Source: an uncultured Clostridia bacterium (GTDB lineage: Bacteria > Bacillota > Clostridia > Oscillospirales > CAG-272). Taken from it: a stretch of 64,000 nucleotides of DNA. A program made the translations under genes and the position numbers. Below, one piece after another: positions 19,701 through 27,093 of the stretch (position 1 is the stretch's first letter; every line of letters begins with the position of its first letter). A model generated the notes under the pieces. It did not search any database, was not told where the DNA came from, and saw nothing but the letters and a program-made list of their open reading frames with translations. Location: positions 1 to 64,000 of the forward strand of contig CALAXC010000008.1 of NCBI GenBank assembly GCA_937894775.1, in the 5' to 3' direction.

Positions 19701-19773
19701 TTTTTCGCGGCGCTTCAATTTCTGTTGTTTCTATTTCAAACTCTGCATCTGCAGGTTTAATTTCTTGATTCAT
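16738..19773 (-). CDS. YfhO-family large membrane protein
   Basis: This 1011-residue protein belongs to the YfhO family of polytopic membrane proteins, thought to be GT-C-type glycosyltransferases acting on cell-wall polymers; relatives help glycosylate lipoteichoic acid. After a charged N-terminus (residues 1-40) there are about 12 membrane helices up to residue 480. A large extracellular beta-rich domain follows (about 510-880), then a helix near 890-915 and a last helix at the C-terminus. The cytoplasmic insertion between them (about 920-985) is acidic. It is longer than the usual 850-900 residues. GAGGAG precedes the ATG. It overlaps DUF951 by 17 bases and is followed by ruvA 46 bases on. 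Confidence 0.85.
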   Translation of the reverse strand: MNQEIKPADAEFEIETTEIEAPRKKGFHPKRFLRDLQTKFQRSQYLYLIFCFFVPVIVMYGVYIVKGIYPFYNGSPLVLDLNAQYVSFFEALRDFAWGERSILYSFSRTLGGEFMGMVAYYMASPLTYITALFPKDRIQEAVLTILLLKCGLSGASFGFYLHKKSKAPNKLTVFMFSMMYALCAYAVVQQHNTMWIDALIWLPLLAYGLENLVYRKKYKLYVISLSVIMICNYYIGFMVCIFAVLYFFYCYFSKNSSEINPYNEKLHFIKTGTRFAIFSILSAAISAFMLFAAYYSLSFGKTTFSSPNWNIAANFDIVDFLTKFLPGSYDTVEPSGLPFVYCGILALILFPVYFLAKKISTREKIASLAIISVFLLSFIIKPLDLIWHGFSMPNWLNTRYSFIFCFLVLVIAYKAFCNLSSVSEKVILGISAFIILFVAVAEKFEMESFLTSDSKLLTFGCIWFSILFTIVIAVLLCIRFKVKDKKKSSAVAGVLAAVICLELFCNGIVCFLQLHEDVSFTSYSSYNNHLAELRPVVAAVKEYDPSFYRMEKVRHRTKNDNMALGIYGITNSTSTLNEKAITFINQLGYTGRSHNTMYNGGTAVGDSLLGIKYVIDFEYSNKFDGVYTRLENITDKKYCVYENPNALSIAYGVGSEIKEFDMEASDTFFYRYNTLLGAMLGEEESVDLFKSVNRVSITSHSCEEDKKITYTKYTTQDGDGEVYLDYIAPSDGYYYFYTPGSSGSDLKINVSGQGDVKYLDKDSNHIVIGGYFTKNEPIDITITVPEDSTFTLNTSHNFLWYFNIEEYNALFKELKEAPQFDIDNEISTEDHLCGTISTQNKDQTILTTIPYDKGWNVYIDGKKVETYEVLNALMAFDISDDGEHSVEMRYMPKEYIVGAFISIFGIVAFLIICLVDFILKKTLFKNKLRVYEKDYFVLEDTDPKTVITESTTVELQDNDLHNEETSFETAYNKNKFDLKKSLNQTVTPTIGFTAFFGAIALAILFAILFWL

Positions 19774-19975
19774 CGTTGTTATTCTCCTCGTTTGCGATGA
19801 TTTTTTTTGTGGCGCGTTCGAGTTTTACTCTGTCGATCTCCATATCTCGTGAGCAGGTAAGGCAGATTACACGCATAACTCCGCCAACCCGTAATATTTT
19901 AAATTTAGTGCCACCGCAGGGGTGTGTTTTTTTGAGCTCTATAACGTCATTGACACGGTACTTTATAATATTCAT
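19757..19975 (-). CDS. DUF951 small zinc-ribbon-like protein
   Basis: This 72-residue protein matches the DUF951 pattern, with HPCGG at 18-22 and CLTC at 38-41 probably forming a metal site, followed by the MEIDRVKLE segment. The family is conserved in Firmicutes and its function is unknown. A longer open frame starts at 20041, but homologues begin at MNIIKYRVNDV, so the ATG at 19975 was chosen even though its ribosome site is weak. It overlaps the start of the YfhO gene by 17 bases and should be co-transcribed with it. Confidence 0.85.
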   Translation of the reverse strand: MNIIKYRVNDVIELKKTHPCGGTKFKILRVGGVMRVICLTCSRDMEIDRVKLERATKKIIANEENNNDESRN

Positions 19976-20009
19976 ATCAACTCTCGCTTTCAATAGTAAT
20001 CCAATATAT

Positions 20010-20038
20010 ATTTTATCATAACACATCGATTTTGTAAA
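20010..20038 (-). promoter_or_regulatory. Promoter of the DUF951-yfhO-ruvAB transcript
   Basis: On the minus strand TTTACA (20033-20038) and TAAAAT (20010-20015) have a 17-base spacer and an extended TG before the -10. Confidence 0.65.
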
Positions 20039-20111
20039 CAAAAAACTGTAATTTTATTAAAATAATATAATTATATTTACAAATTATATATAAATTATAT
20101 TTAAATTGTAT

Positions 20112-20140
20112 TTGACATAATTTCTTTTCTGTGCTATAAT
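20112..20140 (+). promoter_or_regulatory. Promoter of the ruvC transcript
   Basis: TTGACA (20112-20117), 17 bases, TATAAT (20135-20140): an exact consensus match, 31 bases before the ruvC ATG. Confidence 0.85.
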
Positions 20141-20171
20141 ATAAATTGGATTTTTATGTAGAGGAGCAATT

Positions 20172-20669
20172 ATGATCATTCTTGGTATAGACCCCGGATA
20201 TGCTATCGTAGGATGGGGCGTAATTGAATATAGCGGATCAAAATTTAAGGTGCTTGGATACGGCTCTATCGAAACTCCCGCACATACTCCAACCGAGGAA
20301 CGGTTGCTTCGTATAAATAACGGAATAAAAGAACTGATAGGAATATATCATCCTGAGGTTATGGCGGTAGAGGAGCTTTTCTTTAATACGAATATAACAA
20401 CAGGAATACGTGTTGCCGAGGCTAGAGGTGTCATAATAACGCAGGCTCACAGCCTGGGTGTTAAGATAGCGGAATATACACCGCTTCAGGTCAAGCAAGC
20501 GGTGGTAGGATACGGACGTGCAGAGAAAAAGCAGGTTATTTCTATGGTGACTCGGATATTGAATCTTGAGAAGCCACCAAAGCCTGACGATACTGCGGAT
20601 GCATTGGCGATAGCAGTTTGTCACGCGCATTGTGGAGCTTCACGTATAGCGGAATATTTTAACAAATGA
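20172..20669 (+). CDS. ruvC: Crossover junction endodeoxyribonuclease RuvC
   Basis: RuvC cuts Holliday junctions in the RuvABC resolvasome. The 165-residue protein has the RNase-H-fold acidic residues in LGIDPGYAIVGWG (Asp7), AVEELFFNTN (Glu67) and PDDTADALAIAVCH (Asp138 and Asp141). Unlike the usual ruvCAB order, ruvC here lies on the opposite strand from ruvAB, separated by yfhO and DUF951. GAGGAG precedes the ATG. Confidence 0.95.
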   Translation: MIILGIDPGYAIVGWGVIEYSGSKFKVLGYGSIETPAHTPTEERLLRINNGIKELIGIYHPEVMAVEELFFNTNITTGIRVAEARGVIITQAHSLGVKIAEYTPLQVKQAVVGYGRAEKKQVISMVTRILNLEKPPKPDDTADALAIAVCHAHCGASRIAEYFNK

Positions 20670-20688
20670 TTTTTGATTAGGAGCATTT

Positions 20689-21558
20689 ATGTGGATCGCA
20701 GATAAATGGAATGATTATGAGTTGCTTGATGCGAGCGACGGAGAAAGACTCGAGCGGTGGGGCAGGTATATATTACGTCGTCCCGATCCTCAAATAATAT
20801 GGAAGAGATCGGCACAGCATAAGCTTTGGAATAGGGCAGATGCTGTTTATAAACGCTCATCTTCGGGTGGCGGGGGATGGTCTAAAAATGAGCTTCCTCA
20901 AAGTTGGAATATAAATTATGATTCACTTGGACTTACGTTTACTTTAAAGCCAATGGGTTTTAAGCATACAGGACTTTTCCCTGAGCAGGCTGCAAACTGG
21001 GAATGGTTTTCCGAGCTTATAAAAAATGCCAACAGACCGATAAAGGTTTTGAACCTTTTTGCATATACGGGCGGAGCAACGGTTGCTGCCGCTAAGGCAG
21101 GCGCTTCGGTAGTACACGTTGATGCCGCAAAGGGAATGGTTGCGCAAGCAAAAGAAAATTCGGCACTTTCAGGACTCGCTGATGCTCCGATAAGATACAT
21201 AGTGGATGACTGTAAAAAGTTTGTTGAGCGTGAAATAAGACGTGGAAACCGTTATGATGCAGTGATAATGGATCCACCCTCTTACGGAAGAGGTCCTTCG
21301 GGTGAAGTTTGGAAGATAGAGGATAGCGTAGATGAGCTTATCACGCTGACTGCTTCCTTGCTTTCGGACGATCCTTTGTTCTTCTTGGTGAATTCCTATA
21401 CAACGGGACTTTCTCCCGCAGCGATGCAGTATATACTTGGACTTAAAGTCCTTTCAAAATACGGAGGACATCTCGAGGCTCAAGAGCTCGGGCTCCGTGT
21501 AAGCAGCACGTCACTTGCGATCCCTTGCGGAGCAAGCGCAAGGTGGCAGGCAAAATAA
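20689..21558 (+). CDS. Class I SAM-dependent methyltransferase (RlmI/RlmK-like)
   Basis: This 289-residue protein has the SAM-binding motif I NLFAYTGGATVAAA (about 122-135), acidic loop VHVDAAKGMV, and the motif IV DPPSYGRGP (about 201-209) found in 23S rRNA m5C/N2-type methyltransferases. The N-terminal 100 residues hold the KPMGFKHTGLFPEQ segment, similar to RlmK-type enzymes. A role in large-subunit rRNA methylation is likely, but the site cannot be assigned. It begins 19 bases after ruvC with AGGAG upstream. Confidence 0.8.
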   Translation: MWIADKWNDYELLDASDGERLERWGRYILRRPDPQIIWKRSAQHKLWNRADAVYKRSSSGGGGWSKNELPQSWNINYDSLGLTFTLKPMGFKHTGLFPEQAANWEWFSELIKNANRPIKVLNLFAYTGGATVAAAKAGASVVHVDAAKGMVAQAKENSALSGLADAPIRYIVDDCKKFVEREIRRGNRYDAVIMDPPSYGRGPSGEVWKIEDSVDELITLTASLLSDDPLFFLVNSYTTGLSPAAMQYILGLKVLSKYGGHLEAQELGLRVSSTSLAIPCGASARWQAK

Positions 21559-21602
21559 TTTAAGATAGTTAGATTAAACCCTAAAGAGAGGAGATTTGTT
21601 TT

Positions 21603-22484
21603 ATGAGCGAACCGATAATAAAAGTGGAAGAGCTTTCTTATATATACGATGAAAGCGCCGAAAACAGCGCCCCGGCTCTTAAAAATCTTTCTCTTGATAT
21701 ATTTGAGGGCGAGTTCGTTGCAGTTTTGGGGCATAACGGCTCTGGTAAATCAACCTTTGCCAAGCTGCTTAATATGATCTTGTTTCCAACATCGGGCAAG
21801 ATAACAGTGAACGGAGTTGACATAACGGCGGAAGATCTTGACGATAAAACGGTTATGGAACTCAGAAAAAACGTGGGAATGGTTTTCCAAAATCCCGATA
21901 ATCAATTGGTAGCAACGATCGTAGAAGACGATGTCGCATTCGGGCTTGAAAATATAGGAGTGCCGTCTGATGAGATAAGAAGACGTGTAGATAAGTCGCT
22001 TGAGGATCTCGGAATGCTTGAATATGCAAAGCATGAACCGCACAGACTTTCGGGCGGTCAAAAGCAGAGGGTGGCGATAGCGGGAGTTATGGCTATGCAA
22101 CCCCAATGCATAATATTTGATGAATCTACAGCCATGCTCGATCCGTTGGGCAGAAAAGATGTTCTTAATTCTATAATCAAGCTTAACCGTGAAAAAAATA
22201 TAACTGTCATAATGATAACTCATTATATGGATGAAGCGGCTATGGCAGATAGAATAGTTGTTCTCAATGACGGTGAAAAACTTATGGACGGAACACCGAG
22301 TGAGGTATTTGAACGAGAGGCTGAGCTTATAGAATGCGGCTTGGCTATACCCCAGTGTACAGAGCTTGTTCACAGGATACGGGAGCTTGGCATTGAACTT
22401 AACGGAGAATGTGTTTCGTTTGACGATTGTGTAGAACTTATAGCAAGCTCGCTTAAATCCAAAATCGATAAAGGAAGTAAATAA
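21603..22484 (+). CDS. ecfA1: ECF transporter ATPase EcfA1
   Basis: EcfA1 is one of two ATPases that energise the ECF vitamin/metal uptake module with EcfT and interchangeable S components. The 293-residue protein has Walker A GHNGSGKSTFAK (about 43-54), the Q loop VFQNPDNQ, signature LSGGQKQR (about 147-154) and Walker B CIIFDESTAMLDP. GAGGAG precedes the ATG. Its stop overlaps the ecfA2 start. No S-component gene is present in the window. Confidence 0.94.
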   Translation: MSEPIIKVEELSYIYDESAENSAPALKNLSLDIFEGEFVAVLGHNGSGKSTFAKLLNMILFPTSGKITVNGVDITAEDLDDKTVMELRKNVGMVFQNPDNQLVATIVEDDVAFGLENIGVPSDEIRRRVDKSLEDLGMLEYAKHEPHRLSGGQKQRVAIAGVMAMQPQCIIFDESTAMLDPLGRKDVLNSIIKLNREKNITVIMITHYMDEAAMADRIVVLNDGEKLMDGTPSEVFEREAELIECGLAIPQCTELVHRIRELGIELNGECVSFDDCVELIASSLKSKIDKGSK

Positions 22485-23335
22485 TGTCAATTATTACACT
22501 TGAAAATATAGATTATTTTCACGCCAAAGGCACACCGTATCAGATCAAAGCTCTTGACGGTGTAAACCTAAATATACGTGAGGGATGTATAACCGGAATA
22601 ATAGGGCATACGGGATCGGGAAAATCCACACTTGTTCAGATGTTCAACGGAATATTAAAGCCCAACTCAGGAAAGGTTCTTTTTGGCGGTGAAGATATTT
22701 GGAAAAAGCCTAAGGATATCAACAAGATCAGATTTAAAATCGGATTGGTAATGCAGTATCCTGAATATCAGCTGTTTGAAGAAACAGTGTATAAAGATAT
22801 AGCTTTTGCGCCCAAAAATATGGGGCTCAGCGAAAGCGAGATAGATTCCTGTGTAAGAGAGGCGGCGAAGTTTGCCGATCTTTCAGAAGATCTTTTTGAT
22901 AAATCACCGTTCGATCTCTCGGGCGGTCAGAAAAGAAGAGTGGCTATAGCGGGAATTATTGCGATGCGTCCCGATGTGCTTGTTTTGGACGAGCCTGCGG
23001 CAGGACTTGATCCGAGAGGAAGAGCGGCTATATTTAAAAACATAGTTGATTATCAACGCACAAGCGGAAAGACGGTAGTTATAGTCAGTCACAGTATGGA
23101 AGATATGGCTAAATACTGCGATGATCTTGTAGTTATGTCAGAGGGAAAGATCTTGCTTTGCGGTGAGTGTCGCGAGGTATTTTCACATTCCGATGTTCTG
23201 TTTGACGTAGGACTCGATATACCGCAAGTAACAAAGCTTTTTCTCGCTCTGAAAAAAAGAGGAATAGAACTCGATTGCGGTTCGTATACCGTTGAAGAGG
23301 CTTTGGAACAGTTGAAAACATTGTACAAATTATAG
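22484..23335 (+). CDS. ecfA2: ECF transporter ATPase EcfA2
   Basis: This is the second ATPase of the ECF module, 283 residues. Walker A is GHTGSGKSTLVQ (about 40-51), the Q loop is VMQYPEYQLF, the signature is LSGGQKRR, and Walker B is VLVLDEPAAGLDP. The C-terminal domain typical of EcfA subunits (GLDIPQVTKL and after) is present. It is coupled to ecfA1 by TAATG, and ecfT follows 35 bases later. Confidence 0.94.
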   Translation: MSIITLENIDYFHAKGTPYQIKALDGVNLNIREGCITGIIGHTGSGKSTLVQMFNGILKPNSGKVLFGGEDIWKKPKDINKIRFKIGLVMQYPEYQLFEETVYKDIAFAPKNMGLSESEIDSCVREAAKFADLSEDLFDKSPFDLSGGQKRRVAIAGIIAMRPDVLVLDEPAAGLDPRGRAAIFKNIVDYQRTSGKTVVIVSHSMEDMAKYCDDLVVMSEGKILLCGECREVFSHSDVLFDVGLDIPQVTKLFLALKKRGIELDCGSYTVEEALEQLKTLYKL

Positions 23336-23370
23336 TTTTTTCAATCAAGAAAATAAAAAGGAAATAAAAA

Positions 23371-24189
23371 ATGAGTGGTATTTCGTTTGGACAGTATTAT
23401 CCTGCAAGATCGGTTCTGCACCGTTTAGATCCGAGAATTAAGATAATACTGACAATACTGTATATAGTGTGCTCATTTATGTGTAAAAACATATTGAGCT
23501 ATATGCTGCTGCTTGTGTCTGCGATAGTTCTTATACTGATAGGCAGAGTTCCGCTGAAGATAATTTTAAAGGGGTTAAAGGGAGTACTTTTTATCCTGCT
23601 TTTTACAGCGATACTGAATATCTTTTGGACAACAGGCGAAACACCTTTGTGGCAGTGGAAATTTATTAATATTTACGCTGAAGGACTCTATGCGGCGCTG
23701 TTTATTGCGATAAGGATCTCAACTCTGATAATAGGAACGGGAATGCTTCTTACCTATACAACCACGCCGATAGCCCTTACAAATGCTATTGAAGATCTGC
23801 TTTCGCCTTTGAAAAAGCTTCACGTTCCTGTTCATTCCTTTGCGATGATGATGACGATAGCGTTAAGATTTATTCCCACGCTTTCCGATGAGACCGAGAG
23901 GATCATGACAGCACAAAAAGCAAGAGGAGCGGATTTTTCAAACGGAGGACTCGTAAAAAGAGCCAAAGCGCTTATACCTGTTCTTATTCCGTTGTTCGTT
24001 TCGGCATTTAACCGAGCGGGAGATCTTGCTACCGCTATGGAGTGCCGTTGCTATAACGGAGGTGAGGGCAGAACGAGAATGAACGTTCGTCACATTCGAT
24101 TTGTTGATTTTATTCCGCTTGTTCTGATAATATTATTCGGAGCAGCCTTGATAACACTTAATATGCTTGGGATAGGATATACCGTATAA
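23371..24189 (+). CDS. ecfT: ECF transporter transmembrane subunit EcfT
   Basis: EcfT is the membrane scaffold that couples the EcfA ATPases to S components. The 272-residue protein has five or six membrane helices and two coupling motifs in the cytoplasmic helices: QKARGADF (about 183-190) and AMECRCYNGG (about 226-235), the family's Ala-Arg-Gly-type segments; the second is a variant. RLDPRIKI near residue 20 is also typical. AAAGG precedes the ATG, and truA follows 10 bases after the stop. Confidence 0.93.
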   Translation: MSGISFGQYYPARSVLHRLDPRIKIILTILYIVCSFMCKNILSYMLLLVSAIVLILIGRVPLKIILKGLKGVLFILLFTAILNIFWTTGETPLWQWKFINIYAEGLYAALFIAIRISTLIIGTGMLLTYTTTPIALTNAIEDLLSPLKKLHVPVHSFAMMMTIALRFIPTLSDETERIMTAQKARGADFSNGGLVKRAKALIPVLIPLFVSAFNRAGDLATAMECRCYNGGEGRTRMNVRHIRFVDFIPLVLIILFGAALITLNMLGIGYTV

Positions 24190-24199
24190 GGAGGGCAAA

Positions 24200-24964
24200 A
24201 TGAAGATACTACTTCGAATAGCTTTTCTTGGAAGCGATTACTGTGGATATCAGGTACAGCCAAATGGCATTACGGTTCAGCAAAGGCTTAACGAAGCGGC
24301 AAGGGATCTTTTTGGATATGAATGCGATATAGTTGGATGTAGCCGTACCGATAGCGGAGTTCACGCAAATGACTTTTGCGTTACCGTTGCGAAAAAGGGT
24401 GAATCTTTTATTCAAACAACGGTTCCAACCGAAAAAATACCGCAGGCGCTTTCGGTAAGATTGCCAAAAGATATTTCGGTTTTGTCAGCGAGGGAGGTTG
24501 AGGATTCTTTTCATCCGCGATATGACGTGCTGTACAAGGAATATCTTTATCAGATATGGAACGGTCAGGCGCGAAATCCTTTTTTGGAGGATAGAAGCTG
24601 GCATTGTCCAAAGCCGATAGATGAAGAAGCTTTGTTGCGAATGCAAAAAGCGGCAGAAGCATTTGTCGGTAAACACGATTTTGCGTCTTTTATGGCGGCG
24701 GATTCAAAAATAAAGGATTCTGTGCGAACTGTTATAGACGCAAGTGTTGTCAGGCAGGGTGATCTTATAATTTTTAAAATAAGCGCAGACGGATTCCTTT
24801 ATAATATGGTCAGGATCTTTACGGGGACGCTCGTTGATGTTGCTTACGGACGTATTGATCCTACGGATATCGTAAATATAATAGGATCGCGTGACAGATC
24901 CAAAGCGGGAGTTACAGCTCCGCCGCAAGGACTGTTTTTGAATAAGGTAAAATATAAAGATTAA
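24200..24964 (+). CDS. truA: tRNA pseudouridine synthase A
   Basis: TruA makes pseudouridine at positions 38-40 of the tRNA anticodon arm. The 254-residue protein contains the catalytic aspartate in GCSRTDSGVHAND (about 50-62), the YKEYLYQIWN segment and FLYNMVRIFTGTL near the C-terminus. The AAGGAGG ribosome site is strong. The ecfA1-ecfA2-ecfT-truA order is common in Firmicutes. Confidence 0.96.
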   Translation: MKILLRIAFLGSDYCGYQVQPNGITVQQRLNEAARDLFGYECDIVGCSRTDSGVHANDFCVTVAKKGESFIQTTVPTEKIPQALSVRLPKDISVLSAREVEDSFHPRYDVLYKEYLYQIWNGQARNPFLEDRSWHCPKPIDEEALLRMQKAAEAFVGKHDFASFMAADSKIKDSVRTVIDASVVRQGDLIIFKISADGFLYNMVRIFTGTLVDVAYGRIDPTDIVNIIGSRDRSKAGVTAPPQGLFLNKVKYKD

Positions 24965-24984
24965 ATGCGAAAGGAGGAGGGTAT

Positions 24985-26403
24985 ATGAAAGAGTCAAAGT
25001 TTAATGCTAAAAAGTTTTTAAAGGATGTGAAAAAAAGCTTTAAAAAACGTCCTGAAAAAGACGGTATATCTTCGGAAAATGAAATAGAAGAAGACCTTGA
25101 CAGCTTGAATGAAGATCCGATTCAGAATAATAAAGAAAAAACGGCCAAAGGTAAAAAAGACGGTAAAAAAGATTTCTTTAATAGAGTAGGCGGATTTTTT
25201 GACCCTGAACCGCAAAAGGAAAGAGTTCTCAGCAAAGAGGACTTCAGAAGAGCGGGAGATGTATATTTTGCCTCTGTTTCGGCATTTTATAAAGTCATAG
25301 AGAGAATTTTGTGGGTTGTACTTATTCTTTTTCTGGTGTTTTCTTTAATGACTAATTATAAGGAAATAACATTTAATAATTTCTTCTATCTGTTGAAGGA
25401 CTTTTCAAGTGCCGCAGATACCGAAACCTCTAATTATCAGATACTTTCCTATGACTCGGATAAACGTCAGAAGTTTTCGCTTTTCAGAGGCGGAATAGTG
25501 AGTGCTTCACCTTCAAGTGTTTCAATATTTACAACAAGCGGAAGAAGAAGCTTGAAAAATAATAATGATTATTATTCTCCGAATATAGTTACCTGCGATA
25601 AATACGTTTTGGTTTATGATTCGGCAAGCGCATCTTTCTCGGTTTACAATTCCTTTTCAAAGGTTTATAATCAAAAGCTTGAAGATCCCATAACCGATGC
25701 GGCTTTTGCTGAGGACGGCTCATTTGCACTTGCAACAAGACAAGCAGATATAAAAACAGTTATTTATTTGTACGGTAAGGATATAAAACAAAGAGGATAT
25801 ATTTCTCAAAGCGATTACGTTTTTGATATGGCGTTGAACAGCAAAGACGGGAGATTTGCCACGATAGCTTATGATGTAGGCGACGGAACGGGTGAAACGA
25901 TAGTTACTTATTATGATGTTGATAATACGAATACCGCGAAAAAGCTTTATGAATATTCGATAGGCGGTGAATTTCCGATCACTTGCTCATATCTTGAGAG
26001 CGGAGAACTTGCCGTTATAACCGATCAGTCGATAAGAATATTCGACGGAAAATTCAGAGAAACACGGTGTGAAAACTTTTTTGAGGCAGAAATAAGAGCA
26101 TTCAGCGCAACGCGTGAGGGTGCGGTTGCCGTTGTAAGCTCGGGTACGGTCAGAACGGTATATGCGTTTGATTCAAGTGGAAATATGGTTTATAATAAAC
26201 CGATCGGTGAAAATATTTTAAAAGCCGAGATGGTCGATAAGTATCTTTTTTTGCAGACTTCAACAGGTGTAATAAGAATAGATACCGATAGAAAGATACG
26301 CGAGTCTCTTTCCTCAAGTCAGGGCTCTATGTTGGTCTACAGTGAGGATACAGCTATAGTATGCGGAGAAGCTAAAGCCGAATACCTTGTTTTTGAAGAT
26401 TAA
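24985..26403 (+). CDS. DUF5711-type membrane-anchored beta-propeller protein
   Basis: This 472-residue protein has a highly charged cytoplasmic N-terminus (residues 1-95, rich in Lys and Glu), one membrane helix (about 108-127) and a large extracytoplasmic domain with repeating beta segments (FSLFRGGIVSAS, NIVTCDKYVLVYD, FDMALNSKDGRFAT, PITCSYLESGELAVI) that look like propeller blades. It fits the DUF5711 family of Clostridia, function unknown. AAAGGAGGAGGG precedes the ATG. It follows truA by 20 bases and probably belongs to the same transcript. Confidence 0.75.
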   Translation: MKESKFNAKKFLKDVKKSFKKRPEKDGISSENEIEEDLDSLNEDPIQNNKEKTAKGKKDGKKDFFNRVGGFFDPEPQKERVLSKEDFRRAGDVYFASVSAFYKVIERILWVVLILFLVFSLMTNYKEITFNNFFYLLKDFSSAADTETSNYQILSYDSDKRQKFSLFRGGIVSASPSSVSIFTTSGRRSLKNNNDYYSPNIVTCDKYVLVYDSASASFSVYNSFSKVYNQKLEDPITDAAFAEDGSFALATRQADIKTVIYLYGKDIKQRGYISQSDYVFDMALNSKDGRFATIAYDVGDGTGETIVTYYDVDNTNTAKKLYEYSIGGEFPITCSYLESGELAVITDQSIRIFDGKFRETRCENFFEAEIRAFSATREGAVAVVSSGTVRTVYAFDSSGNMVYNKPIGENILKAEMVDKYLFLQTSTGVIRIDTDRKIRESLSSSQGSMLVYSEDTAIVCGEAKAEYLVFED

Positions 26404-26473
26404 AAATAGAATTTTTTTAAAAAATTGTCATATATTTTTGGGAGGATAGTTCTTGTTTTGGGTTAATATATAA

Positions 26474-27091
26474 ATGAGAACAAATAAGAAGAAAATGAAA
26501 AACATACCAAATATTTTGTCGGTCATAAGAATAATTTTAGTTTTAGTTTTTGTTGTAGTATTCTTTTTGCCAATAAGTAAAATATGGGCATTGATCGTAT
26601 TTTTAACTGCTGGAGCAACCGACGTAGTAGATGGATTTTTAGCAAGAAAATATAATTGGATAACCGATCTTGGAAAGATTCTGGATCCTTTTGCGGACAA
26701 GCTTATGCAATGTACTGTTTTGGTTTGCCTTTGTATTGAAAATGTTGTGCCAATATGGTTTTTGCTTATTTTCTTCGCAAAAGAAATAATGACGCTCTTA
26801 TTAGGATTTATTGCTATCAGAAGAAGAAGCGTAGTGGTAGTAAGTAAGTGGTATGGAAAAGCTTCTGTTTGCCTATTTTATGCAACTATTTTCCTTGCGG
26901 TAATATTCAGATATTTATGTAACTGGAATATTGAAGGGTTGAATCAGTTGTTGTTGTTCTTGCCTGCCGCAATAATGGCTGTCTTTGCGTTTGGCGCATA
27001 TATCGGCTATTATTCAAAGCTTTCCAAGGATAAAATTGAACACGGAAAGCTTAAAGATGTAATAAAAAATTCCCGAAAGGCTAAAAAATAA
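26474..27091 (+). CDS. pgsA: CDP-alcohol phosphatidyltransferase (PgsA-like)
   Basis: The 205-residue membrane enzyme has the complete CDP-alcohol phosphatidyltransferase motif DGxxARx8Gx3Dx3D: Asp53-Gly54, Ala57-Arg58, Gly67, Asp71, Asp75. Its KNIPNILSVIRI start is typical of phosphatidylglycerophosphate synthase, which makes PGP from CDP-diacylglycerol and glycerol 3-phosphate. An in-frame stop sits directly before the ATG at 26474. The ATG at 26495 is an equally good start by homology, and neither has a clear ribosome site. clpE starts two bases after the stop. Confidence 0.85.
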   Translation: MRTNKKKMKNIPNILSVIRIILVLVFVVVFFLPISKIWALIVFLTAGATDVVDGFLARKYNWITDLGKILDPFADKLMQCTVLVCLCIENVVPIWFLLIFFAKEIMTLLLGFIAIRRRSVVVVSKWYGKASVCLFYATIFLAVIFRYLCNWNIEGLNQLLLFLPAAIMAVFAFGAYIGYYSKLSKDKIEHGKLKDVIKNSRKAKK

Positions 27092-27093
27092 TT

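Noticed and set aside
21750..22490. Minus-strand open frame of 246 codons opposite ecfA1
   Set aside because: It is a shadow of a gene with all ABC ATPase motifs, and no start signal is seen.
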